From: Algoriphagus pacificus
GTDB taxonomy: Bacteria; Bacteroidota; Bacteroidia; Cytophagales; Cyclobacteriaceae
Length of the DNA: 64,000 bases
Direction: 5' to 3'
NCBI RefSeq assembly: GCF_017254845.1
Contig: NZ_JAFKCU010000006.1
Coordinates: 174,192 to 238,191 of the forward strand
Shown: positions 17,573 to 27,054 of the stretch, in pieces
Position numbering within the stretch: position 1 is the first letter of the stretch
Layout of the letters: each line of letters starts with the position of its first letter
Translations under genes and position numbers: made by a program
Notes under the pieces: model-generated
What the model was told of the DNA's origin: nothing
The model's database searches: none
Seen by the model: only the letters and a program-made list of their open reading frames with translations

Positions 17573-18409
17573 TTAGAGCGTGTCTGCGTTTAAAAGATCC
17601 GAGTATTTCACCTGTAGTTTGAGAGCTCTTCCACTAATCTGAGTCTCGGTCAGTTCGATGGTGAATACTTTGGAATTAGGGAAGGTGACCTTTTTGAAAG
17701 CATAGATATTGCGATATTTTTTATCAAAACTCTCTGTGGAAAACAACTGGTATTCGGGTTCAATCTCGATGGACTGTACATTGGTTGTTTTGAGAATTCT
17801 CTTATCCTCAATCTTAAATCTTAGCTGATCCAGGTCAAACTTTAGGTTGGTCTTGTTCTTAAAGGAGATATCCAAAAAGATATAATCATCTACCGTGTAG
17901 ATGTTATTGACTTGTCCAGTCACTCCATATTCATTGGTCTGAGTGATTTTATTCTTCTTTTTGTCTTTGAAAATCTCAGTGGAAAAAAAACGAAGCTCTT
18001 GATCACTCATCGGGATTTCTCCTACCTCCAATGGACTGGTATTTATAGGCAGGATTTCAATTTGAGTCTTCAGCTGGTGTTCATCATGCGCATACCACAA
18101 ATCATATTGGGCAATGAACTTTTGCCCAATGATCGTCACCACACCAAGGGATTTGTTGTATCCGTTTAAGTTGGAAACACTATCGCGAACTGCCTTGATC
18201 CGAAACACATTTTCCAATGGAATATCTCCAAGCATATTGTTCGTGGAAATATCCACGTACTGGATCGGCTCCGGAGAAAGAAAATGCAGGGAAATATCCT
18301 CGTCTATATAGACCTTGGGAAGTTGTGACTTCAACAAAGTCCCATTCTGCTGAGCAAAGGCCGAAATGGAAATAGACAAGAATAGGAGAATTAGTATTCT
18401 GAGTTTCAT
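17573..18409 (-). CDS. traN: Conjugative transposon TraN-like protein (DUF4138)
   Basis: A 278-residue protein with a signal peptide (first ~19 residues, ending AFA-Q). A beta-rich mature part contains the pattern of TraN/DUF4138 (VGEIPMSDQELRFF, VDDYIFLDISFKNKT). TraN proteins are the likely VirB9 counterparts, forming the outer part of the channel. The gene follows traM and precedes the coupling protein, the standard place. Length is close to that of the family (about 280-330). Confidence 0.85.
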   Translation of the reverse strand: MKLRILILLFLSISISAFAQQNGTLLKSQLPKVYIDEDISLHFLSPEPIQYVDISTNNMLGDIPLENVFRIKAVRDSVSNLNGYNKSLGVVTIIGQKFIAQYDLWYAHDEHQLKTQIEILPINTSPLEVGEIPMSDQELRFFSTEIFKDKKKNKITQTNEYGVTGQVNNIYTVDDYIFLDISFKNKTNLKFDLDQLRFKIEDKRILKTTNVQSIEIEPEYQLFSTESFDKKYRNIYAFKKVTFPNSKVFTIELTETQISGRALKLQVKYSDLLNADTL

Positions 18410-18421
18410 AGGGATTCAATT

Positions 18422-19633
18422 TTAGTTTTGGATCATTTTTTCATTGGCCTGCAACTCGCTAGGATCTATCAAGAAAACCGAGGTTCCATACTTGATATTG
18501 GCTTTGTTCTTTTTGATTGTTTTGGAAACAGCTTGGGAAGTTGAGGTAAACATTCTTTGAAGTGCAGACATATATAGCTGGCTCAAATCATCCGAGTTTT
18601 GCTGCATCGAAATGTTCATCCCTCCAGCAGTTTTGCTACCGAGTTCTTTGGAGAATTCCCGAAAAGCACTGGCAGGAACATAAAGTCCTTCCATCCCATC
18701 CACATCATAAATGGAAAGGTTGATTGGGTAGATTTGATCTCCCAGCATCACAGAGGAAATATTCAGCTTTACTCGCTGAGCATCATAGCCAGAAATCAAA
18801 GCATAGAGGTAAGTCCCTTTTCTGACGATGGCATTCCCAATCAGAATATCATCCAAAAGTCTGATTCTTAGCCTGGCACCAAGCGTCCCGTTTTTGATAT
18901 CCTGATCTATAATCGCCTCAATAAAATCCCTCTTATTTTCTTTGGTGACTGTATTGAACAGGGTGGCCGCAGCATCAGATTTTTGGACTTTGTAAATCTC
19001 CCTTTCAGTATTTTCTTTTGGAGCGTCCTTTTCCTTTTGCTGCTGCTCTTGATAGACAGGATCATTCGCTTTGGAAATGGAATCTATGAGCACCATTTGT
19101 GCTTTGAAGAGATCCATTGGATCTTCGTATTTATTAGCTGGAGCAGACTTCTTATTTCTTTCTAATTGGTTGATTGCCTTCAGCAATTCCTCATCCTCCT
19201 TGGAAAAAGCCTGTGTATTTGAATTAGCTTGATTTACCGCTGAAATAGGATTGGAAACTTTCGCATCACTTGAATAAAATCCAGAATTTTTCAGGGCGTT
19301 ATCAATGGAATCTAGGAGCCTTTTTTCCTCTTCATTATAAAGACTCTTAATCTGACTTGATTCTTCAACTTCCAGCTCCAAGCCTTTGATAGCAGTATAG
19401 CCATCATTACCTCTTCTATAGGTTTCCCTTGAAGCTTGCATCTTCGAATCGATCCCTTTGTTTTGAATCTGTTCGGAAACCTTCCCTATCTGATGCTGAA
19501 TCCCACTGAGTCCTTCAATTGGGATTGCAGGACCTTCCTTGCTGAATGACTTATAGCCGTAAAACAGCAAACACAAAAAGGGAAGCATGATAATAGGCAG
19601 AATATATTTTGGCTGTTTAAAATCAATGTTCAT
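18422..19633 (-). CDS. traM: Conjugative transposon TraM-like protein (VirB10-type)
   Basis: About 403 residues from the ATG at 19633 (MNIDFKQPKYILP). The frame opens further upstream, but those extra codons lie inside the preceding gene. One membrane segment sits at about residues 10-25, followed by a long proline-poor, charged periplasmic linker and a C-terminal conserved TraM domain (about 245-400). In that domain RLLDDILIGNAIVRKGTYLYA resembles the VirB10/TrbI beta barrel. It bridges the inner and outer membrane parts of the channel. It overlaps the TraL-like gene stop by 11 bases, indicating translational coupling. An ATG six bases upstream (19639) is an alternative start. Confidence 0.87.
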   Translation of the reverse strand: MNIDFKQPKYILPIIMLPFLCLLFYGYKSFSKEGPAIPIEGLSGIQHQIGKVSEQIQNKGIDSKMQASRETYRRGNDGYTAIKGLELEVEESSQIKSLYNEEEKRLLDSIDNALKNSGFYSSDAKVSNPISAVNQANSNTQAFSKEDEELLKAINQLERNKKSAPANKYEDPMDLFKAQMVLIDSISKANDPVYQEQQQKEKDAPKENTEREIYKVQKSDAAATLFNTVTKENKRDFIEAIIDQDIKNGTLGARLRIRLLDDILIGNAIVRKGTYLYALISGYDAQRVKLNISSVMLGDQIYPINLSIYDVDGMEGLYVPASAFREFSKELGSKTAGGMNISMQQNSDDLSQLYMSALQRMFTSTSQAVSKTIKKNKANIKYGTSVFLIDPSELQANEKMIQN

Positions 19634-20060
19634 CTTCATTCGGTTGATTGTTAAAGTATTGCAATTGCTCAATTGCTTTCTCCAGGTATGCTGAATCCTC
19701 CTTCGAAATGGAGTCTTGTCCAATGATACGATCTATCTCAGTTTTCAATTCTGATATTTTAATTGCTCTTGAAGACAGATTCTGAAAAGCTGACAATTCC
19801 TCACCGAAGCCCTCTGGGATTGTTTTCATTTCGCTCTTCAATCTTTCAGACTGATTTCCTGAAGTAGGTTCTATCACAAAAAATGTGAGGACAAACGAGG
19901 CTACAATTACCAGGATCATGGAGCAAAAAATCAATTTCGCATGTCGATCCAGAAAGGCCTTGGTCATGCCCTCAAATGCTTTGACCTGTGGGGAGAACTC
20001 ATTTTTGAATTCACGGAATACTGTCGTGCCTTTTACTTTAGAAGGTATTTTTCGAAACAT
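19623..20060 (-). CDS. TraL-position single-span membrane protein
   Basis: A 145-residue protein with one membrane helix near residues 43-64 (LIFCSMILVIVASFVLTFF), a basic cytoplasmic N-terminus and a helical periplasmic C-terminus. It sits between traK and traM, where CTnDOT-type elements carry traL (DUF3989), but sequence resemblance is weak, so I leave the symbol empty. It overlaps the 3' end of traK by 23 bases. It is probably an accessory part of the inner-membrane platform. Confidence 0.75.
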   Translation of the reverse strand: MFRKIPSKVKGTTVFREFKNEFSPQVKAFEGMTKAFLDRHAKLIFCSMILVIVASFVLTFFVIEPTSGNQSERLKSEMKTIPEGFGEELSAFQNLSSRAIKISELKTEIDRIIGQDSISKEDSAYLEKAIEQLQYFNNQPNEDEH

Positions 20061-20646
20061 TGGAGAGGTCTTTATTTTCTATGGTTTTCCAATTGGTGAT
20101 TAATACCCCATGGCTATTGTTTTCGCTTCTGGGGATATCAATCAATTCCCCTTCAGTGATAATCGAGCGGGTAATGGTGGCACTTCTTCGGTCGATCTTT
20201 TGCTTGCCATAGTATCGGAATCGGTTTTGATCTATAACAATGGAATCCGTCTGTATGGAAAGCACCGAACTGGAAGAAAGAATGGAATTGAAATAGCCTT
20301 TTTCCTTTAGGTTATTGTACTGGCCAACTCCTGTTTCATCCACAAAGTACATAGCCTTTCCCATCTGATATTCGATATGTTTATCGTCTGGCGTAAGATT
20401 GAAAAAGAGGCTATGAAACAAATCAACAGCTGCTTTGTATTCTGCCGGCCTGTTCATTTGCATGTTGGTTTGCTTCGCCAAAATGGGAATATCATTATCC
20501 AGGATATAAATCGACTGTCTTGCATTCGCTACTTGTTGGTAGGCATAAGCCGATACAAATCCGCAAATGATGATGGAAGTCAAAAAGCTTCCCATGGAAA
20601 GAAAAGTTGCCAACCTGATTTTTGATTCTATGTTTTTGATGATCAT
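20038..20646 (-). CDS. traK: Conjugative transposon TraK-like protein (VirB8-type)
   Basis: A 202-residue protein with an N-terminal membrane helix (about residues 14-36) and a periplasmic domain with the TraK pattern: PAEYKAAVDLFHSLFFNLTPDDKHIEYQM, read here as two adjacent parts of the same conserved block, then IDRRSATI. TraK is regarded as the VirB8-like scaffold of the inner-membrane complex. Gene order traJ-traK-traL-traM is conserved. It follows traJ by two bases. Confidence 0.87.
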   Translation of the reverse strand: MIIKNIESKIRLATFLSMGSFLTSIIICGFVSAYAYQQVANARQSIYILDNDIPILAKQTNMQMNRPAEYKAAVDLFHSLFFNLTPDDKHIEYQMGKAMYFVDETGVGQYNNLKEKGYFNSILSSSSVLSIQTDSIVIDQNRFRYYGKQKIDRRSATITRSIITEGELIDIPRSENNSHGVLITNWKTIENKDLSNVSKNTF

Positions 20647-20648
20647 GG

Positions 20649-21803
20649 TTAGATTAGTTTAGCTCTTGAAATAGATTTGGAGGTGGATGAACTCATTCTT
20701 CCAGCGGTAGTGGCTGCCGAGGTAATCCCCGAAGTAGAAATGATCCAAGTGGAAATCGAAGGCACTGTTGTAATTGCAATGGCCGTGACAAAAAAGGCAA
20801 CTATCACCAGCCCGAAACTCAAGAAACCATTGGAGGCCAGCCAAGCCATTTTTTCCAATCTATCCGCTCCGCCTCCGGTGGAAAGCAAATATTCGTATTT
20901 GTCGATTTCCACTTCTAAGGCATATTGTTGAAGTCTCCCAGTGATGTACAGGATTAAATAGGCAACTCCTACATAGAGATTAACCGAAACAAAACGGGCG
21001 ATCCAAGTGGTAAAGGCATCCCGAAAAGCCGGGAGAATACTTGCCACAACTGAAAATGGACCAAGGATAACCAACACGGTCGAATAGATAATCTGAATCA
21101 TAAAAATGATATAGACACAGATCCTCAAAATCCAGATGGCAACCAATTCTATGATTTGCGTAGCAAGCAGCTGAAGGCTCGTTTGCATTCTGATCCTCAT
21201 CTGCACAATCGGAGCAAGTATCTGATCTGAGAAAAATCCTTTTACTCCATCCACAACCACCGTCCCAAGATCCTTATCGGATTCCTCTGCTTGTTCGGAT
21301 GCCATTTCAGTGACAGCTTGATATTCGACCAATTGATCAGCCATTTCGACCATATATGCAGCACGATCCAGTCTTAGGGCATTGTTTGTATCATTTTGAG
21401 TTCCAAAAAGTGCTTCCGTTTTGGTAGCAATCAAATCAGTTGGGAATGCTACTATTTGACAGAAAATAGGCCACCACATCAAGAGAATTACCAGAGCGAA
21501 GGGCCTTAAAAGAGGCATGATTTCAAGTTTTTTATCCCCTGCCATCATTTCGTAGCATTTTAAGCTAAAGAAGATCAGCATGAAAATGCAGGCTAAGGTT
21601 TGGGCATCTTTCATAAATGGACCTGAGTGAGCAAATCCATAGTCCCTCATTTCCTCAAAAAAAGTCATCACTCCACGATCGTAGATGCTATTTCCTTGCA
21701 AATAGGTGATCGTTTCCTTGTATTCGTCATGGTTGACAGCCTGAGCGTAGCTCGTCATAGATAAGCCAAGGAATAGGATCAGTCCGGTGAATAGTTTCTT
21801 CAT
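20649..21803 (-). CDS. traJ: Conjugative transposon TraJ-like protein (VirB6-type)
   Basis: A 384-residue polytopic protein: signal-like N-terminus (ending SYAQ), then membrane segments at about 65-85, 95-120, 205-245, 260-285 and 315-350. It matches the TraJ family of Bacteroidetes elements (EMRDYGFAHSGPFM, ILPAFRDAFTTWIARFVSVNLY). TraJ is the VirB6-like inner-membrane pore. The C-terminus is Ser/Thr-rich. It overlaps the upstream DUF5045-like gene by four bases. Confidence 0.88.
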   Translation of the reverse strand: MKKLFTGLILFLGLSMTSYAQAVNHDEYKETITYLQGNSIYDRGVMTFFEEMRDYGFAHSGPFMKDAQTLACIFMLIFFSLKCYEMMAGDKKLEIMPLLRPFALVILLMWWPIFCQIVAFPTDLIATKTEALFGTQNDTNNALRLDRAAYMVEMADQLVEYQAVTEMASEQAEESDKDLGTVVVDGVKGFFSDQILAPIVQMRIRMQTSLQLLATQIIELVAIWILRICVYIIFMIQIIYSTVLVILGPFSVVASILPAFRDAFTTWIARFVSVNLYVGVAYLILYITGRLQQYALEVEIDKYEYLLSTGGGADRLEKMAWLASNGFLSFGLVIVAFFVTAIAITTVPSISTWIISTSGITSAATTAGRMSSSTSKSISRAKLI

Positions 21804-22582
21804 TTCAGGATCTGTGTTTGGTTGGCGATTTTTTTAGCTCTGTCCACCTCATCCTGTGATTCTGTAAAAGTGATTTCACTGCTAATTTTTCGATTGCTCA
21901 GTTTTCGAAAGGCCAGCATATTGGCAGACATATCAAGTTTGTATTGCCATTTCTCCAGGACTTCTCTCATTTCAAGCATAATTCTGTGATACATCAGGAT
22001 TCGCTGACCTCTTTCCATATCCAGACTTTTTGCAAAACCAAAGCGCTCTGAGAGCGAAGCCATATTATTGAGATACCATTGATAAGCACCATGCTTCGTC
22101 ATGTACTCCATCACTTCGGAAGAAACTCCCTGAAAAGCTACTTCCTCTGGTTTTTCCAATGGCTTGAGTTCCTTTTTGTAATAGAGCTGAAAAAGGGGGT
22201 CTGTCACTGAAAGTGCACCTGAAATACGAGCCATTTCTGCATTTGCCAAGTTTTTAATTGTATCCGAATGCTGCTTATAATAGTCAGAAGAAATCTGCAT
22301 AGCTGCTGCAAGCCCCAATCTTTGGGTCTGTTCTCCAGCTGGAGAAAGAGGCCTTTTATCCAAGTCTGGATAATTGGGATGCAAAGCCCAGGTAGAATAC
22401 CAAAGAGGGTTTGTCGGTATCCCCAGAAATCGTTTTGGCTCAGGATAAAATTTATCCTCATCCCATTGTTTAAAAACCATTCTTTCCTGTTGGGCGACAA
22501 TTGCTTTATCATGAATAGGCGTTTGCCCATAAAGCGAGACATAGAAACAGCTGAAGATCAAAAATGTAAGAAGTGCTTTCAT
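21800..22582 (-). CDS. Secreted DUF5045-like tra protein
   Basis: A 260-residue protein with a signal peptide (MKALLTFLIFSCFYVSLYGQ). The KRFLGIPTNPLWYSTWALHPNYPDLDKRPL block, which spans about residues 51-80, resembles the DUF5045-type proteins that accompany TraJ in Bacteroidetes transfer loci. My recall of that family is moderate. The rest is helical. It probably acts in the periplasm in channel assembly. It overlaps both neighbours by four bases, so it is part of the same translationally coupled run. Confidence 0.75.
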   Translation of the reverse strand: MKALLTFLIFSCFYVSLYGQTPIHDKAIVAQQERMVFKQWDEDKFYPEPKRFLGIPTNPLWYSTWALHPNYPDLDKRPLSPAGEQTQRLGLAAAMQISSDYYKQHSDTIKNLANAEMARISGALSVTDPLFQLYYKKELKPLEKPEEVAFQGVSSEVMEYMTKHGAYQWYLNNMASLSERFGFAKSLDMERGQRILMYHRIMLEMREVLEKWQYKLDMSANMLAFRKLSNRKISSEITFTESQDEVDRAKKIANQTQILK

Positions 22583-23241
22583 CGGGTAAGAATTTTCTGT
22601 TTGATGAGGATATCGTTGATCAGTGCCAGATCCTTGTTGATGTAGGATTGATAGGGGTTAAGTGACCTGATCACACCATTTGTCTTTGCCCAATAGATGC
22701 TATTCCGGGCAGAGATGACCAATGCAAGAATCACTTGCAGTTCCTTTTGCACGTCATTTAAAAGTTCGTCCCTGACATTGTAATTAATCAGCAGGTTTTC
22801 CCCTTCCTTTAAGATTAGGCTTGAGACTTCCGTTACAAGTTGGATGCTTCTAGTCTTTGCTTGAGAAATATATTCTTCAGTAAAAAGGAATAAAACTGGA
22901 TTGTCAGAAGCCAATTGAAATGCTTCAGCTGATGCCGAAGTGATATCCAAAACCGTTTCCCCTAAAATTCTAATCTGAATGGCATCTTTGAATCCCTCAT
23001 TTACTTGGGTCAATGAATTGACAATCATGGTCTTCACCATCGCTAAGATGGATGAATTGAGAGTGATATCATCCGTGTTTTGCTTGATGATATCCAATGT
23101 TTTGTGGTAGCCTATTTCGCTGACATTTCTCATGGCAGCGTTTGCATTGACAATCGTAAAATGGTTTTGGTCAAAAACTACTGTTTGAGAAATAGCCTCA
23201 ATAGCACCGAAACACATTAAAAAGAAAAGGAGCTTTTTCAT
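22579..23241 (-). CDS. Secreted helical tra protein, paralog 3 of 3
   Basis: A 220-residue protein with a signal peptide (about 18 residues, ending EAISQ). The mature part is almost all helical. It shares with the next two genes the overall length, an inner block with AxxNPVLFLFTEEY-type sequence, and the C-terminal NPYQSYINKDLALINDIL signature. The three are tandem duplicates. They hold the TraI/VirB5-like position between VirB4 (traG) and traJ, so a minor-pilin or channel-tip role is possible (inference). Four-base overlaps join the genes. Confidence 0.75.
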   Translation of the reverse strand: MKKLLFFLMCFGAIEAISQTVVFDQNHFTIVNANAAMRNVSEIGYHKTLDIIKQNTDDITLNSSILAMVKTMIVNSLTQVNEGFKDAIQIRILGETVLDITSASAEAFQLASDNPVLFLFTEEYISQAKTRSIQLVTEVSSLILKEGENLLINYNVRDELLNDVQKELQVILALVISARNSIYWAKTNGVIRSLNPYQSYINKDLALINDILIKQKILTR

Positions 23242-23891
23242 TGGGTAAGGGTTTTAGCTTTTTGAATGATTTCCTCGACCAAAGCCATTTCCGTGGCCAC
23301 ATATCCCAGGTAAGGATTGACTCCTAGACTTCTCTCCAAATGGTGCTGCAGAGACTTTGAAGCGGTGTAAGAAATCCCATTGATTTCTCTCAACTCGTCA
23401 ATAATATGCTGAAATAGGATCCTGCGCTCAGAGACTTTCATTTGGTTGACTACTCCAATGCTGGCCGAAAGTCCAATGAGGTAATTCATCAGGGAATAAG
23501 ATCTCTCTACAAAAAGCTTTTCTGTTTCTATCGCAAAAAGTAACAAGCTTGGATCTTGCTGGCAGTAATAGACGATTTGCTGCTGATTTTCTATGATTGA
23601 GTTCACTAAGGGTTCAGCCGTTGTTCCAATTCCAAATGCATCAATCACAATGGACAGTTTTGCAAATCGCTCCTGGACAACTCGGTATTTTTCCTTCACC
23701 GAATTCACCAGATTCTTGTTTACTTCTTCATTGACCGCATTCTTCCCTTGATTTGCTTTCGCTTCTTTTTGAAGATTGTATTCAGATTTGGATTCGTCGA
23801 CCAACTGATGTAGCAACGTAGCATTCACCTGGGCATGACCCAATTCAATGTTTGCAAAAAAGACCAAAAGAAGAATGTTAAGGAACTTCAT
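23238..23891 (-). CDS. Secreted helical tra protein, paralog 2 of 3
   Basis: A 217-residue protein with a signal peptide ending near GHAQ (residue 21). The mature part is helical with a DPSLLLFAIETEKLF block, matching ENPALLLFAER in paralog 1 and DNPVLFLFTEE in paralog 3, and a C-terminal NPYLGYVATEMALVEEII block. It carries an extra cysteine (YYCQQDP) not seen at that place in the other two. The function is unknown; see paralog 3 for the positional argument. The three are quite diverged, so the duplication is old. Confidence 0.75.
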   Translation of the reverse strand: MKFLNILLLVFFANIELGHAQVNATLLHQLVDESKSEYNLQKEAKANQGKNAVNEEVNKNLVNSVKEKYRVVQERFAKLSIVIDAFGIGTTAEPLVNSIIENQQQIVYYCQQDPSLLLFAIETEKLFVERSYSLMNYLIGLSASIGVVNQMKVSERRILFQHIIDELREINGISYTASKSLQHHLERSLGVNPYLGYVATEMALVEEIIQKAKTLTQ

Positions 23892-24550
23892 CGTTGTAGG
23901 GTTTTGGTTTTTCTGGCGATATCCTGAGCTACTTGGATATCTAAATTGATATAGCCTTGAAAGGGGTTTAAGGCTTTGACAAAACCCTTCATTTGGGCAA
24001 AATACATGGCGCGGTACATGCCATAGGTATGGGATCTCAGGATCACCATTTCAGTCAAAATCTGATTGATCAATTTCGATCTTTCCCCTGCATCCATCAG
24101 GTTATTTTCTCCCCCTTTAAGGACAAAAGAACTTACCTCCAGAGCCAAAGAAGTTGCCCTCTGCTGGAACATAGTAGCGTTCCTTTCAGCAAATAGAAGT
24201 AGAGCTGGATTCTCTCCGGCCAATTCCATCACTTCATTCAAATCCCCTGAAATAGCCGTAGCCATCCTTGCGATTTCTTTGACATTGGAAAGATTGGTCA
24301 GGATAGAACTGACTTCGGAAAGTCCCTTGTAGATTTTGTCCTGCATCGTATTAACAATGGTAAGATTTCCGGTCACGGCCAATTGTCCTCGTTCGATCAG
24401 GGTCAATCGTTCATTGGTAGCCTTCAACTGAGAATTGATGACTGCTGAGTGTGCAGCTGTGGCCGATGCAACGGCTGGATCTACATAAACAGCCTGTCCA
24501 AAAGCTGACTCTGAAAAAATCAGAAATAGAATGAATTGAAAGTATTTCAT
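23888..24550 (-). CDS. Secreted helical tra protein, paralog 1 of 3
   Basis: A 220-residue protein with a signal peptide ending FGQ (residue 19). It is the first of the three after traG and overlaps it by four bases. It contains ENPALLLFAERNA in the middle and NPFQGYINLDIQVAQDIARK at the C-terminus, plus heptad-like helices (KATNERLTLIERGQL). It probably folds as a helical bundle like VirB5/TraC, which would place it at the pilus tip or in the periplasmic channel (inference). Confidence 0.77.
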   Translation of the reverse strand: MKYFQFILFLIFSESAFGQAVYVDPAVASATAAHSAVINSQLKATNERLTLIERGQLAVTGNLTIVNTMQDKIYKGLSEVSSILTNLSNVKEIARMATAISGDLNEVMELAGENPALLLFAERNATMFQQRATSLALEVSSFVLKGGENNLMDAGERSKLINQILTEMVILRSHTYGMYRAMYFAQMKGFVKALNPFQGYINLDIQVAQDIARKTKTLQR

Positions 24551-27054
24551 AAGGCAATGCGGTAATTGGTTGACATTATGATTTCTCTTAAAGGAATCCC
24601 TCTTTTATTTACTTTTTCAAAAAAGCTATGTAGAGAAACCTTTGATTCTTTGAAGTCTTCAACAAATGCATCCAACCCGTCCTGGTATCCTCCAAAGGCA
24701 TTTGTATAAATTTCTACAGCAGATTTCTCGGGTTTCTCAGTCGTGTATGTGAGGTATTGGTGCAAGGAAACTTCAACTCCATAAACCTCACCAGTAGAAC
24801 CTCTTCGGATATAGACTTCCTTGAACCTTCCTCTTCCATCTTGATTATCCAATTGGTTGATGGTGAAGATCTTTTTTCGCTCATTTTCATTAATGGAAAG
24901 CAAGGAGGCTATCTGGGAATAGTTGTCTTTGAACTTGGTCTGATCCAGAAGGCAAATCGTATCAGAATTATTGATGATACTTTCTTTGACTACCTCATTA
25001 CCGATGATATCCCCAAGCTCCTGAGTAACCACAATTGCTTCTCCCCAGAATTTCCGGACAGTTTTATAGAGATAAAGGATATAGCCCGCCATCAACGGAG
25101 AAGCAATTGCTTTCCATGCTTCTTCAATGATCAGGGCTTTACGGTATTTGGTTCGAAATCTCATTTTCTGGATAAAAACATCCATGATGATCAGCGTCAC
25201 AATTGGAAATAGAACCTTGTGCTCCTTAATGCTATCAATTTCGAATACCACAAATGATTCAGTAAATAAAGAGCTGTCTACCTCTTCATTTAACAAGTTT
25301 TCGAATTCACCTCCCTTGTAGAACTTTTTGAGAACGAAGCGGAATTCATCGATTTCGAAACTGATTCGTTCTTTATCCATTATCTCGGGAATCTTATCCA
25401 GCGCGAACTCATAAAAGCTGTTGAAGCAAAGCCTTTTGGTTTCCCCTTCTTCAGAAAAATAGGATGAGTAATACGCCGATATCGTATTGGAAATTACATC
25501 TGCCTCAACCTGAGAAACTGTCCCCTCAGCTGTCTTCCAAAGGAGTGAGACAAGCGTTAAGAGGTAGTCCTTTTTCTCAATGTTGTATTCCTCTTCAGAG
25601 ATGGCAAAAGGATTGGTAGTAATTGGCTTTTCCTCGGTATAAGTGATGTATTTCCCCTGGTAATACTGACACAAACCCGAATAGGAATGTCCAGTATCCA
25701 CGATTACCACATCCATAAGCCATTTAGGATCTGGGCGATTGTTCCACATGCAATACTGCTCAATGAGCGCATTCATGAAGAATGATTTTCCTGAACCAGA
25801 AGGACCAAGTACAAACTTGTTCCGATTGTTGATCCGATTGATCTGCATCGGCAAATCAGCCGGATCGATTTTCAAGGGAATTCCTTGGCGATCTGTGAAA
25901 CGGATCTGAAAACCGCTTTCCTCATCCTTATTCAGTGATTCTTTCAAGAAAAAACACAAGGCAGCATCTGCCGTGGTCAAAAAGTAATCGTAAACCTTCA
26001 GCTCTGCCGTATTGCAGGGAAGGATAGTCCTGAACAGTTCCAGTTGGTTGTACGAGTTCTTGTTGGCGACAATTCCCTGCTGAAACAAAGAGGACTCGAC
26101 ATAATTACAAGCAGATTGGATATGCTTCTTTTTAGCTGAAACAACCACGTTGAAATGGCAATTGACTAGAAGTTGGTTATGCCTTGCCACATCCTCCAAA
26201 AGTCTATCAATATCTTCAACACATAAATTATTGGCTGGATCGGGTATTCCCGAATGTCGTTTTCGCTTGAGTTCAAGCTTGGTCTGGATTGGCCTCTGCT
26301 CAATAATTTCAATGATCTGATTGTAAACAACTGTTTCGAAGTTTGGGATATCGAATAGGAAACCCATGTTGTCAATTGGGAATCCTTTGAGGCTATCCTT
26401 GTCATTTCGCTCCAAGTGAGTCTTAACCTGTTCAGGAAGCTCGACTTTGTCCGTATCTACCAAGGAAATGGAACGGAAGGCTCTATCCCCACTTTCTACT
26501 TGAGTTTCCTCGGAAAGAAGATTATCCAGGACAATCCCTTCCTGATGAAAATTCATACTGAGAATTCGCTTTACATATCGGTCTGTTTGGATTCTGTTGA
26601 GTGATTCCGCCTTTATTCCTGTTCTTTCAAATAGGTCTGTGATCTTTCCAAGAGTTTGAATAAAATCATTAACCGACTTCTCGCTATATCTGCCTTTTGA
26701 TCTTTTGGTGATTACCAAAAAGGTCTTCAGGTCTGTATATTCCCTTCCTTGGAAATGCTCGTCATACTTTTTCTGTAAGTACTCCTTTGAGTTATTTTCA
26801 CTGTAAACTTTCCTTGAAAAAATATCCTGCTTTTGAATCAAATGCCCCTCACCGAGGATTTTGATCACATTGGTATAAAGCTGATGGAAAGTATCATACT
26901 TTGATGAATCAGCCGAAAATTGAATGACAGGATTATCCAATTTGAGAATGACCCCAAAATCACCCTTCAGATTGAAAAGGCAATGGAATCCATTGATCTC
27001 ATTTTCAATCCCTAAATAGGGTAACTTGAATTCATTCTTTTTTTTCTTGAACAT
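24547..27054 (-). CDS. traG: Conjugative transposon TraG-like ATPase (VirB4-type)
   Basis: About 835 residues from the ATG at 27054 (MFKKKKNEFKLPYLG). The start codon overlaps the traF stop as TAATG. Walker A is GPSGSGKS near residue 417 and Walker B is ALIIEEAW near 640; a VirB4/CagE N-terminal domain fills the first 350 residues. TraG of CTnDOT-type elements is the VirB4-like motor that powers channel assembly and transfer at the inner membrane. The length (around 830) is standard. The longer open frame upstream lies inside traF and I reject it. Confidence 0.92.
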   Translation of the reverse strand: MFKKKKNEFKLPYLGIENEINGFHCLFNLKGDFGVILKLDNPVIQFSADSSKYDTFHQLYTNVIKILGEGHLIQKQDIFSRKVYSENNSKEYLQKKYDEHFQGREYTDLKTFLVITKRSKGRYSEKSVNDFIQTLGKITDLFERTGIKAESLNRIQTDRYVKRILSMNFHQEGIVLDNLLSEETQVESGDRAFRSISLVDTDKVELPEQVKTHLERNDKDSLKGFPIDNMGFLFDIPNFETVVYNQIIEIIEQRPIQTKLELKRKRHSGIPDPANNLCVEDIDRLLEDVARHNQLLVNCHFNVVVSAKKKHIQSACNYVESSLFQQGIVANKNSYNQLELFRTILPCNTAELKVYDYFLTTADAALCFFLKESLNKDEESGFQIRFTDRQGIPLKIDPADLPMQINRINNRNKFVLGPSGSGKSFFMNALIEQYCMWNNRPDPKWLMDVVIVDTGHSYSGLCQYYQGKYITYTEEKPITTNPFAISEEEYNIEKKDYLLTLVSLLWKTAEGTVSQVEADVISNTISAYYSSYFSEEGETKRLCFNSFYEFALDKIPEIMDKERISFEIDEFRFVLKKFYKGGEFENLLNEEVDSSLFTESFVVFEIDSIKEHKVLFPIVTLIIMDVFIQKMRFRTKYRKALIIEEAWKAIASPLMAGYILYLYKTVRKFWGEAIVVTQELGDIIGNEVVKESIINNSDTICLLDQTKFKDNYSQIASLLSINENERKKIFTINQLDNQDGRGRFKEVYIRRGSTGEVYGVEVSLHQYLTYTTEKPEKSAVEIYTNAFGGYQDGLDAFVEDFKESKVSLHSFFEKVNKRGIPLREIIMSTNYRIAL

